The position numbers were made by a program, and so were the translations under genes. Positions 1 to 7,856 of a stretch of DNA of 64,000 nucleotides are shown here, in pieces (position 1 is the stretch's first letter; each line of letters starts with the position of its first letter). The DNA comes from DATEDA01 sp963820965 (lineage in GTDB: Bacteria > Pseudomonadota > Gammaproteobacteria > Burkholderiales > SG8-39): the NCBI GenBank assembly GCA_963820965.1, contig CAWGCC010000031.1, forward strand, positions 496,001 through 560,000. Reading direction: 5' to 3'. Under the pieces are notes generated by a model. The model had not been told where the DNA came from and ran no database searches. It saw only the letters and a program-made list of their open reading frames with translations.

Positions 1-901
1 GCTGCTGCACGAGGACCGCGGCGCCCGCGTCGGCGAGGTAGCGCGCGTTCGCCGTCTGGTGGTCGTCGACCGCGAACGGGAACGGCACCAGGATCGACGG
101 GACGCCGGCTGCCGCGAGCTCGGCGACCGTCGTCGCGCCAGCGCGGCAGATGGCGACGTCGGCGTCGGCATACGCCTGCGCCATGTCGTCGATGAACGGG
201 CGAAGATCCGCCTCGACGCCGGCGGCGGCGTAGCTCGCGCGCAGCCGATCGAGATGCTTCGCTCCGGACTGGTGGACGATGCGCGGGCGTGCTTCGGCGG
301 GAATCAGCGCGATCGCCTGCGGGACGCGTTCGTTCAGCGCCGCAGCGCCGAGGCTCCCGCCGACCACGAGCACGCGGAGCCGGCCGGCGCGCCCGGCGAA
401 CCGCTCGGCCGGCGGGGCGACATGCGCGATCGCGTCCCGCACGGGATTGCCGGCCACCTGCGATTTCGGCAGGGCGCCCGGGAAAGCAACCAGGACACGG
501 TCGGCGACGCCCGCGAGCACCCGGTTCGCGAGCCCCGCGATCGAGTTCTGCTCGTGGATCGCGAGCGGACGGCCGACGAGAGCCGCCATCATGCCGCCGG
601 GGAAGGCGACATAGCCGCCCATCCCGAGCACGACGTCGGGCCGGTGCGCGCGCAGCGCGCGCAAGGACTGCCAGAAAGCGACCAGCAGGTTGAGCGGTAG
701 CAACAGCTTGGCGAGCAGTCCTTTCCCCCGCAGCCCGGCGAAGCGGATCGAGGCGAGCTCGTAGCCGTGGTGCGGCACCAGGGTGGCCTCCAGCCCGGCG
801 CGCGCGCCGAGCCACACCACGTGCCAGCCGAGCGCGCGGAGATGATCAGCGACCGCGAGCGCCGGAAAGACGTGGCCGCCGGTGCCGCCCGCCATGATCA
901 T
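1..901 (-). CDS. murG: UDP-GlcNAc:undecaprenyl-PP-MurNAc-pentapeptide GlcNAc transferase MurG (3' end cut by window edge)
   Basis: MurG transfers GlcNAc onto lipid I to make lipid II at the inner face of the cytoplasmic membrane. About 300 codons are present and the C-terminus lies beyond base 1. The N-terminus carries the glycine-rich GGTGGHVFPAL loop of the family (residues 5-15). Further in are HEQNSIAGLANR near residue 115, VVGGSLGA near 180 and the donor-binding stretch RAGATTVAEL near 250. I chose the ATG at 901 because it overlaps the stop of the preceding small ORF as ATGA; an in-frame GTG at 916 is an alternative. It is the last visible gene of the dcw operon. Family assignment is certain; only the start is debatable. 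Confidence 0.97.
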   Translation of the reverse strand, partial: MIMAGGTGGHVFPALAVADHLRALGWHVVWLGARAGLEATLVPHHGYELASIRFAGLRGKGLLAKLLLPLNLLVAFWQSLRALRAHRPDVVLGMGGYVAFPGGMMAALVGRPLAIHEQNSIAGLANRVLAGVADRVLVAFPGALPKSQVAGNPVRDAIAHVAPPAERFAGRAGRLRVLVVGGSLGAAALNERVPQAIALIPAEARPRIVHQSGAKHLDRLRASYAAAGVEADLRPFIDDMAQAYADADVAICRAGATTVAELAAAGVPSILVPFPFAVDDHQTANARYLADAGAAVLVQQ

Positions 902-1167
902 GATCGTCCTAGCCACTCTTCCAGCTCGCCCCAGGTCACGCGGAGATCCGCGTCGCAGCTGATCGCGAGCGTCTCGGGGGTGTCGGGCGGACTCTCACCC
1001 TCGTCCGCATCCTCGGCGCGGTCGGTCGCGCTCACCTCGATGTCCGCCTCTTCGGCGATGGCGGCCGCCTCCGCCGCCGGGTCGTCGAGCGCGATAAGCG
1101 TGGTCGCATCCGTCGATAGGACTCTCGACTCGAGCGATCGCACGTTCGACTGCGCGGTGCGGCTCAT
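898..1167 (-). CDS. Small acidic protein of unknown function between ftsW and murG
   Basis: This 89-codon ORF sits where most dcw clusters have ftsW directly followed by murG. It starts with ATG after GAGGGGG at good Shine-Dalgarno spacing and ends in an ATGA overlap with murG. Its own ATG also overlaps the stop of the upstream mini-ORF. The product is rich in Asp, Glu, Ala and Ser, has no signal peptide or membrane segment, and ends in GELEEWLGRS. I do not recognise a family. In-frame starts further upstream exist (ATG near 1209, GTG at 1239). The ribosome-binding site and double overlap argue that it is translated. A chance ORF in GC-rich DNA remains possible. Confidence 0.5.
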   Translation of the reverse strand: MSRTAQSNVRSLESRVLSTDATTLIALDDPAAEAAAIAEEADIEVSATDRAEDADEGESPPDTPETLAISCDADLRVTWGELEEWLGRS

Positions 1168-1256
1168 ACGCGCTGCCCCCTCATCAGTTGTCGGTCTTGG
1201 TTCCGACATAACGCGGCGTCCGGCCGCGCTCGCCGCCACCGAAACAGGCGACTCAT
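1164..1256 (-). CDS. 30-codon mini-ORF overlapping the ftsW stop
   Basis: The ATG overlaps the ftsW stop as ATGA, and the stop overlaps the start of the next small ORF in the same way. The peptide is Arg-rich and ends RQLMRGQRV, resembling the FtsW C-terminus (RQLMRGLPA) encoded just upstream. At DNA level about 40 bases around the ftsW stop appear to be imperfectly repeated. The ORF may therefore be a relic of a small tandem duplication of the ftsW 3' end, or a coupling peptide that carries ribosomes on to murG. No function can be assigned. Confidence 0.3.
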   Translation of the reverse strand: MSRLFRWRRARPDAALCRNQDRQLMRGQRV

Positions 1257-2419
1257 GCGGGCAACCCCCGCATGAGCTGCCTGTTTTCCCAGTCCACCCG
1301 CAGCAGCAGCGCCAGCGCCATGCAGCTCGTGACGAGCGCGCTCCCGCCGAAGCTCATGAACGGCAGCGTGAGGCCCTTGGTCGGCAGCACACCCATGTTC
1401 ACCCCCATGTTGATCAACGCCTGCACGCTCAGCCACACCGCGACGCCCTGCGCGACCAGAGCGCCGAACGGGCGGTCGAGGTCGGCGGCCCGCCGCCCGA
1501 TCGCCAGCGCGCGCAAGGCAAGCCAGGCGAATGCCGCGACGACGACGGCGACGCCGGCAAAGCCAAGCTCCTCCGCGATCACGGCGAGCAGGAAGTCGGT
1601 ATGCGCCTCGGGCAGGTAGTGCAGCTTCTCGACGCTCGCCCCCAGCCCGACGCCGAGCCACTCGCCGCGCCCGAACGCGATCAGCGCGTGCGAGAGCTGG
1701 TAGCCGCGGCCGAACGCATCGGCCCACGGATCCATGAACCCGAAGATCCGCTGCACGCGGTAAGGCGATGAGATGACGAGCGCTGCGAACCCGAGCGCTG
1801 CAAGCACCAGCAGCATCCCGAACCAGCGGGCGTTCATGCCGGCCAGGAACAGGACCGCCATGGCGACCGCGCAGATCACCACGAATGCGCCGAAGTCCGG
1901 CTCGCGCAGGAGCAGCCACCCGACGACGAGCATCACACCGAGCATCGGCAGGAGACCGCGGCGGAAGCTGTGGAGCAGCGCGTGCTTCCGCACCGCGTAG
2001 TCGGCGGCGTAGAGCACGACCGCGAGCTTCATCAGCTCGGACGGCTGGAAGTTCACGATCCCGAGCGACAGCCATCGCCGGGCACCGTTCACGTCGCGTC
2101 CGATGCCGGGCACGAGAACGAGCGCGAGGAGCACGACGCCGGCCGCGAAGAGCAACGGCGCGGCGCGCTGCCACGCGCGCAGCGGCACCTGGAACGCGGC
2201 GAGCGCCGCGGCGACGCCGGCCGCCACGAACGCGGCGTGGCGGGCCAGATAGAACGCCGCCTCCCCGCCGGTTGAGCGGGCATTCTCGGCGGTGGCGATC
2301 GACGCCGAGTACACCATCACCAGTCCGAGGGTGATCAGGACCGCCGCGGTCCAGACCACGCTCGCGTCGTACTCGGGGAGCGCCGCGGCCCGGCGCGGCA
2401 GCTCAGCGCGCGCGAGCAT
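1253..2419 (-). CDS. ftsW: Lipid II polymerase / division protein FtsW (SEDS family)
   Basis: FtsW is the septal peptidoglycan glycosyltransferase working with FtsI. The 388-residue product is polytopic, with about ten hydrophobic segments. It shows SEDS marks: MVYSAS near residue 35, LLREPDFGAFV in the middle, an EELGFAG loop, and KGLTLPFMSFGGSALV near the C-terminus. The start at 2419 gives a 17-base overlap with murD. Longer in-frame extensions would run deep into murD and add a non-hydrophobic leader, so I rejected them. The C-terminus DWENRQLMRGLPA is typical of the family. Confidence 0.97.
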   Translation of the reverse strand: MLARAELPRRAAALPEYDASVVWTAAVLITLGLVMVYSASIATAENARSTGGEAAFYLARHAAFVAAGVAAALAAFQVPLRAWQRAAPLLFAAGVVLLALVLVPGIGRDVNGARRWLSLGIVNFQPSELMKLAVVLYAADYAVRKHALLHSFRRGLLPMLGVMLVVGWLLLREPDFGAFVVICAVAMAVLFLAGMNARWFGMLLVLAALGFAALVISSPYRVQRIFGFMDPWADAFGRGYQLSHALIAFGRGEWLGVGLGASVEKLHYLPEAHTDFLLAVIAEELGFAGVAVVVAAFAWLALRALAIGRRAADLDRPFGALVAQGVAVWLSVQALINMGVNMGVLPTKGLTLPFMSFGGSALVTSCMALALLLRVDWENRQLMRGLPA

Positions 2420-3803
2420 GCTCGAGCTCCCTGACCGCGTTGGAGAAGACCTCGCCGCGGTGGCGATAGTCGGCAAACATGTCGAAGCTCGCGCACGCCG
2501 GCGAGAGCAGCACGACGTCGCCCGCCCGCGCGGAGTCGAACGCGCGGGCGACCGCGTCCGCCATGCTGCCGGCGCGCTCGATCGCCGCGCCGGTCGGGCG
2601 GAGCGCCCGCTCGATCGCCGGCGCGTCGCGGCCGATCAGCACGACCGCGCGCGCGGCGCCGGCCACCGCCGCGGCGAGCGGCGCGAAGTCCTGCTGCTTC
2701 CCGTCGCCGCCCGCGATCAGCACGACCTTGCCGCCGCTGCCGTTCATCTGGCGCCCCAGACCGGCGAGCGCGGCGACCGTCGAGCCAACGTTGGTGCCCT
2801 TCGAGTCGTCGTAGAACGTGACGCCGTCCACTTCCCCGACGCGCTCCACGCGGTGCGGAAGTCCGGCGAAGGTCTTGAACGCCTCGAGCAGCGGCGCGAG
2901 CGGGAGGCCGATCGCGCGACAGAGCGCGAGTGCCGCGAGGGCGTTCGCGGCGTTGTGCAGCCCGGCGAGCCGCATCTCGCGCACCGCGAGGAGCGGCGTC
3001 GCGCCCATTGCGAGCCAGTGCTCGCCGAACACCTTGAGCAGCCCGAAATCGTCGTGGTCGGGCGCAGGGTTGAGGCCGAACGTGACCGTGCGCCGGTCGG
3101 GGAGACGCATCGCCATGCTCGCGGGGTCGTCCCGGTTCAGGATTTGGATGCCGCCGCCCGCGAAGATCCGGGCTTTCGCCGCGGCGTACGCCGTCATGCC
3201 GGGATAGCGGTCGAGGTGATCGGCCGACACGTTCAGCACGGTCGCCGCATCCGGCCTGAGCGACGACGTCATCTCCAGCTGGAAGCTCGACAGCTCGATC
3301 ACCCAGGCCTCCGGAAGCGCGCCCTGGTCGAGGCGGTGCGTCAGCGCGGTGAGCACCGCGGGCGATATGTTCCCCGCCACCTCGCAATCGACGCCGGCGG
3401 CTCGACACATGGCCCCAGCGAGCGCGGTCACGGTGCTCTTGCCGTTCGTGCCGGTGATCGCGATCAGGCGTGCGCCCTCCGCCCCCGCGAGGAAGCGCGC
3501 GAAGAGCTCGACGTCGCCCACCACTTCGAGCCCGCGCGCGAGCGCTGCCTGTACCACTGGCTCGGCGAGCGGCACGCCAGGGCTCGCGGCGATCAGCTCG
3601 ATGCCGTCGAGAAGCGACTCCGTGAACGGCCCGGTGACCACCTCCGTCTGGGGGAGCCCGGCCTGGAGCGCCGCGAGCGCCGGCGGCGCCGCACGGGTGT
3701 CGGCGATGCGCACCCTGCCCGCCTGGCGCGCGACCCAGCGCGCGATCGAAAGGCCGGTCTCTCCGAGGCCCAGCACCAGCACTCTGCGTCCGGCGAGATC
3801 CAT
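2403..3803 (-). CDS. murD: UDP-N-acetylmuramoylalanine--D-glutamate ligase MurD
   Basis: MurD adds D-glutamate to UDP-MurNAc-L-Ala in the cytoplasm, using ATP. The 466-residue product starts with a Rossmann-like VLVLGLGETG segment (domain 1). It has the Mur ligase P-loop GTNGKST at residues 118-124. The central domain contains VLNVSADHLDRYPGM, and the C-terminal domain has HRVERVGEVDGVTFYDDSKGTN, the family's adenine/substrate loop. The gene begins 7 bases after mraY and ends inside the ftsW start. Length is normal and no key residue appears to be missing. Confidence 0.98.
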   Translation of the reverse strand: MDLAGRRVLVLGLGETGLSIARWVARQAGRVRIADTRAAPPALAALQAGLPQTEVVTGPFTESLLDGIELIAASPGVPLAEPVVQAALARGLEVVGDVELFARFLAGAEGARLIAITGTNGKSTVTALAGAMCRAAGVDCEVAGNISPAVLTALTHRLDQGALPEAWVIELSSFQLEMTSSLRPDAATVLNVSADHLDRYPGMTAYAAAKARIFAGGGIQILNRDDPASMAMRLPDRRTVTFGLNPAPDHDDFGLLKVFGEHWLAMGATPLLAVREMRLAGLHNAANALAALALCRAIGLPLAPLLEAFKTFAGLPHRVERVGEVDGVTFYDDSKGTNVGSTVAALAGLGRQMNGSGGKVVLIAGGDGKQQDFAPLAAAVAGAARAVVLIGRDAPAIERALRPTGAAIERAGSMADAVARAFDSARAGDVVLLSPACASFDMFADYRHRGEVFSNAVRELEHARAR

Positions 3804-3810
3804 TTCCGCG

Positions 3811-4965
3811 CTACCGCAGTTTCAACGTCGAAAGCCCGAACAGCACCAGCACCACGGTGATGATCCAGAACCGCACCACCACCTGTGTCTCCTTCCATCC
3901 GCCCAGCTCGTAGTGGTGATGCAGCGGCGCCATGCGGAAGATGCGCTTGCCGCCGGTGAGCTTGAAGTAGATGACCTGGAGCATCACCGACATGGTCTCG
4001 GCGACGAACACGCCGCCCATGATGAAGAGCACGATCTCCTGCCGCGCAATCACCGCCACCGTGCCGAGGGCGGCGCCGAGCGCGAGTGCGCCGACATCGC
4101 CCATGAAGACTTCCGCCGGGTAGGCGTTGAACCAGAGGAAGCCGAGCCCGGCGCCGACGAGAGCGCCGCATACGACCGCCAGCTCGCTCGCCCCGGGGAT
4201 GTACGGGAACAGCAGGTACTTCGCGTACACGGCGTTGCCGGCAACGTACGCAAAGATGCCTAGGGCACCGCTGATCATCACCGCCGGCAGGATGGCGAGG
4301 CCGTCGAGGCCGTCGGTCAGGTTGACGGCGTTCGACGTGCCGACGATGACGAAGTACGTGAGCACGATGAAGCCGACCACGCCCAGCGGATAGGCGACGT
4401 TCTTGAAGAACGGCACGATGAGGTCGGCCTTCGCCGGCAGATCCATCGCGAACCCGCTCGACACCCACTGGGTAAACAGCACCCAGCCTTGCGTCGCGTT
4501 CGCGGTGGGGACCGCGAACGCGAGGTAGACCGCGGCGACGAGCCCGATGACCGACTGCCAGAAGTACTTCTCGCGCGCGGAGAGCCCCTTCGGGTTGCGG
4601 TGCACGACCTTGCGGTAGTCGTCGACCCAGCCGATCGCGCCGAACCCGAGCGTGACCGCGAGCACGATCCATACGAACCGGTTCGTCCAGTCGGCCCAGA
4701 GGATGGTGGTAACCGCGACCGAGACGAGGACCAGCGCGCCGCCCATCGTCGGTGTGCCGGCCTTGGTGAGATGCGTCTGCGGGCCGTCGTCGCGTACCGC
4801 CTGGCCGATCCGGTAGTCGGTGAGCTTGCGGATCATCGCCGGACCCGCCAGGAACGAGATGACGAGCGCGGTAAGCGCCGCGAGCACCGCGCGCAGGGTG
4901 ATGTAGTTGAAGACGTTGAACGCGCGGATGTCCTGCGCGAAGTACTGGGCGACCTCTAGCAGCAT
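3811..4965 (-). CDS. mraY: Phospho-N-acetylmuramoyl-pentapeptide transferase MraY
   Basis: MraY makes lipid I by moving phospho-MurNAc-pentapeptide to undecaprenyl phosphate. The 384-residue product is an integral membrane protein of about ten helices. Visible signatures are GTPTMGG near residue 70, the VNLTDGLDGLA aspartate motif, FMGDVGALALGAALG and the cytoplasmic MAPLHHHYE histidine motif. Its first ten bases overlap the end of murF, which implies translational coupling. Length and motifs are entirely ordinary for a betaproteobacterial MraY. Confidence 0.98.
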   Translation of the reverse strand: MLLEVAQYFAQDIRAFNVFNYITLRAVLAALTALVISFLAGPAMIRKLTDYRIGQAVRDDGPQTHLTKAGTPTMGGALVLVSVAVTTILWADWTNRFVWIVLAVTLGFGAIGWVDDYRKVVHRNPKGLSAREKYFWQSVIGLVAAVYLAFAVPTANATQGWVLFTQWVSSGFAMDLPAKADLIVPFFKNVAYPLGVVGFIVLTYFVIVGTSNAVNLTDGLDGLAILPAVMISGALGIFAYVAGNAVYAKYLLFPYIPGASELAVVCGALVGAGLGFLWFNAYPAEVFMGDVGALALGAALGTVAVIARQEIVLFIMGGVFVAETMSVMLQVIYFKLTGGKRIFRMAPLHHHYELGGWKETQVVVRFWIITVVLVLFGLSTLKLR

Positions 4966-6329
4966 GCTTCCTGCCTCGCCACCAGGTGCTCCACCACGCG
5001 CTCCATCCGCATGAAGCGCGAGCCTTTGACCAGCATCGTTCCTTTAAGCGCGGTGAGTCCCTGTGCGCGGGCGATCACCGCGTCGACCGAGTCGAAGTGC
5101 TCGCCGCCGGCGCCGAACGCGCGCGCCGCGGCGCGGCCGAGCGGCCCCACCACGAGCAGGCGGTCGACCCCGGAGTCCTTCGCATAGCGGCCGAGCTCGG
5201 CGTGGAACGCCGCGCCCTGGTCGCCGACCTCGCCCATGTCGCCGAGGATCAGCACTCGCGGGCGCTCGCTCGCGGCGAGCACGTCCACTGCCGCGCGCAC
5301 CGAATCGGGATTGGCGTTGTAGGTGTCGTCGATGACGAGGACGCCGTTCCGGCCCGGCTTGAACTGGAGCCGGCCCTTCACGGCGCGGAACGTCGCGAGG
5401 CCGCGCGCGACCGCCGGCAGATCCGCGCCAGCGGCGAGCGCCGCCGCCGTCGCGGCAAGCGCGTTCCGCACGCTGTGGACGCCCGGCAGCTGCAGCGTGG
5501 TGGCCGCGCGTGCGCCGTCGGCCGCAATCTCGATCTCGGTCGACGCCGCCGCCAGCCGGTACGTGGCGCGGACGTCGGCACCCGCGCCGGTGCCGAACGA
5601 GCACACGCGGCGTTTGCCCGCGATCCCCGCCCAGTACTCGAAGTGCGGATCGTCGCGGTTCAGCACCGCGACGCCGTCGTTCGGCAGTGCGCGAAGGCAC
5701 GCCGCGTGCTCGGCGGCGACCTCCGCGACGCTCTTCATGAACTCCTGGTGCTCGCGCTGCGCGTTGTTGATCAGCGCGATCGTCGGACGGGCGATCCTGG
5801 CGAGGTATCCGGTCTCGCCCGGATGGTTCATCCCGATCTCGAGCACCGCGACCGCGTGCTCCTCGCGCAGCCGCAGCGCGGTGAGCGGCAGCCCGACGTC
5901 GTTGTTGAGGTTGCCGAGCGTCGCGAGCACCTGCCGCTCGCCGAAGTGGGCGCGCAACGCCGCGGCGAGCATCTCCTTGACGGTGGTCTTGCCGTTCGAT
6001 CCGACGACCACGACCAGCGGCACCGGAAAGCGACTGCGCCAGTTACGGGCAAGCGCGCCGAGCGCGAGGCGTGAGTCGCCGACCGCGATCAGCGGGAGCC
6101 CCGCCGCCTGCCCGGCAAGGCCGCCGACACGCTCGACCATCGCGGCCGCGGCGCCGCTCTCACGGGCCGCCCCGATGTACTCGTGACCGTCGAACCGCTC
6201 GCCGCGCAACGCCACGAAAAGCGACCCCGCCTCGATCGTGCGGCTGTCGGTCGAGACCGACGTGAAGCGCACGTCGGGCCCGATGACGCTGGCGCCGACG
6301 GCCGCTGCGGCCTCCGAGAGCAGCATCAT
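4956..6329 (-). CDS. murF: UDP-MurNAc-tripeptide--D-Ala-D-Ala ligase MurF
   Basis: MurF adds D-Ala-D-Ala to complete the pentapeptide precursor. The 457-residue product has an N-terminal substrate domain, the ATP loop GSNGKTTVKEM near residues 110-120, NLNNDVGLPLTAL and LEIGMNHPGE in the central domain, and VIDDTYNANPDSV in the C-terminal domain. I placed the start at the first of two tandem ATGs, where ATGA overlaps the murE stop. The same reading frame stays open far upstream through murE; that extension is not coding. The gene overlaps mraY by ten bases. Confidence 0.97.
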   Translation of the reverse strand: MMLLSEAAAAVGASVIGPDVRFTSVSTDSRTIEAGSLFVALRGERFDGHEYIGAARESGAAAAMVERVGGLAGQAAGLPLIAVGDSRLALGALARNWRSRFPVPLVVVVGSNGKTTVKEMLAAALRAHFGERQVLATLGNLNNDVGLPLTALRLREEHAVAVLEIGMNHPGETGYLARIARPTIALINNAQREHQEFMKSVAEVAAEHAACLRALPNDGVAVLNRDDPHFEYWAGIAGKRRVCSFGTGAGADVRATYRLAAASTEIEIAADGARAATTLQLPGVHSVRNALAATAAALAAGADLPAVARGLATFRAVKGRLQFKPGRNGVLVIDDTYNANPDSVRAAVDVLAASERPRVLILGDMGEVGDQGAAFHAELGRYAKDSGVDRLLVVGPLGRAAARAFGAGGEHFDSVDAVIARAQGLTALKGTMLVKGSRFMRMERVVEHLVARQEACC

Positions 6330-7813
6330 CCCCGCCACGCCTCCAACGCCCGGCGGGCTTCGTCCGCGTCGGAGAACGGCACGCGCCGGCCGGCGATTTC
6401 CTGGTATGGCTCGTGACCCTTGCCGGCGAGCAGCACCACGTCCGCGGCGCGCGCGCCGGCGATCGCCGCGCCGATCGCGTCGCGGCGATCCACGCGCACC
6501 TCGTGCGCCACGGTCACGCCCGGACGGATCTCCTCGATGATCGCGCGCGGATCCTCGCCGCGCGGGTTGTCGCTGGTCAGCCAGACGGAGTCGGCGTGGC
6601 GCGAAACTGCGGCACCCATCAGCGGCCGCTTGCCGCGGTCGCGGTCGCCGCCGCAGCCGAACACGCAGACGAGGCGCCCACCCTGCGTGCGCGCGACGTC
6701 CGCCAGCGCGCCCAGGGCCTGCTCGAGCGCGGCGGGGGTATGCGCGTAGTCGACGACCACCAGCGGCGTCCCCGCCCGCCCGAGCCGCTGCATTCGCCCC
6801 GGCGCCGGCTCGAGCCGCTCGGCTGCCCGCACCGCCTCGTCGAGCGTGAGACGCGCGGCGAGGAGCACGCCGATCACGCCGAGCATGTTCGCGACGTTGA
6901 AGCGCCCGACGAGCGCGCTCGCGACGTCGGCGCGGCCGACGCTCGACTCGAGCCGGAACTTCAACCCGGCACTCGAAAGCTTGACGTCGTTCGCCTCCAG
7001 CCAATGCTCCACTCCGCTCGCCGAACCCGCACCGGGCCGCATGCTGTAGCCGGTGCGCGCCACGCCGCTCGCCGCGAGCTCGCCGGCGATCCGCGCGCCG
7101 AGCGGGTCGTCGAGGTTGAGCACCGCGTGCTCGAGCCCGCGCGAGCGAAAGAGCTGCATCTTCGCTTGTGCGTAGCGCTCCATGTCGCCGTGGTAATCGA
7201 GGTGGTCGCGCGAGAGGTTGGTGAAGAGGGCGCAGGCGAACTTGACGCCCGCGACCCGGCCCTGATCGATCCCGATCGACGAGACCTCCATCGCCACGGC
7301 TTGCGCGCCGTCGTCCAGGAAGCGCGCGAGGGCGCGCTGCAGGATGACGGCATCGGGGGTCGTATTCGGGTTCTCCTGCAGCTCGCCGGGATAGCCCATG
7401 CCGAGCGTCCCCACCACGGCGGACGTGCGGCCGGCGCCGCCGAGCGCCTGTGCGATCCACTGGCTGCACGAGGTCTTGCCGTTCGTCCCGGTGACGCCGG
7501 CGATCCACAGCCGCTCGGAGGGCCGGCCGTAGACTTCCGCCGCGAGCGGGCCGGTGAGCCGCTTGAGCCCGCTGGCCGCAAGGCCGGGCACCGCGAGCTC
7601 GCCGGGCCACGCGAAGCCGTCGCGCTCCCAGACTACCGCCGCGGCTCCGCGCGCCACTGCGTCGCCGATGAAGCGCCGCCCGTCGGCGCGTTCGCCGGGA
7701 TACGCGAGGAACACGTCGCCGCGCGCGACCGCGCGGCTGTCCGCCGCGAGCCCCCGCGCAGTCACGCCCAGCTGTTCGAGCTCGCTCAGAATTCTGTCGA
7801 CTTCCCTGTCCAC
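6326..7813 (-). CDS. murE: UDP-MurNAc-L-Ala-D-Glu--meso-diaminopimelate ligase MurE
   Basis: MurE adds the third stem-peptide residue. The 495-residue product has the P-loop GVTGTNGKTS at residues 107-116, NTTPDA shortly after it, and TSDNPRGEDP near residue 410. The DNPR tetrad is the known signature of meso-DAP-specific MurE, so the wall is predicted to be of the Gram-negative A1gamma type. The start is a GTG at 7813; an ATG overlapping the ftsI stop at 7860 is out of frame. The 43-base gap to ftsI is the largest inside the ftsL-murD block. The gene ends in an ATGA overlap with murF. Confidence 0.96.
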   Translation of the reverse strand: MDREVDRILSELEQLGVTARGLAADSRAVARGDVFLAYPGERADGRRFIGDAVARGAAAVVWERDGFAWPGELAVPGLAASGLKRLTGPLAAEVYGRPSERLWIAGVTGTNGKTSCSQWIAQALGGAGRTSAVVGTLGMGYPGELQENPNTTPDAVILQRALARFLDDGAQAVAMEVSSIGIDQGRVAGVKFACALFTNLSRDHLDYHGDMERYAQAKMQLFRSRGLEHAVLNLDDPLGARIAGELAASGVARTGYSMRPGAGSASGVEHWLEANDVKLSSAGLKFRLESSVGRADVASALVGRFNVANMLGVIGVLLAARLTLDEAVRAAERLEPAPGRMQRLGRAGTPLVVVDYAHTPAALEQALGALADVARTQGGRLVCVFGCGGDRDRGKRPLMGAAVSRHADSVWLTSDNPRGEDPRAIIEEIRPGVTVAHEVRVDRRDAIGAAIAGARAADVVLLAGKGHEPYQEIAGRRVPFSDADEARRALEAWRG

Positions 7814-7856
7814 GGGGAATCCACCCTTTCCCCTCTCCCCCTCTTGTCGTCCGGTT

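Noticed and set aside
59..700. Long plus-strand ORFs opposite murG and across the whole dcw and catabolic regions
   Set aside because: They are Arg/Ala/Pro-rich antisense shadows caused by high GC; the minus-strand products have complete family motifs.
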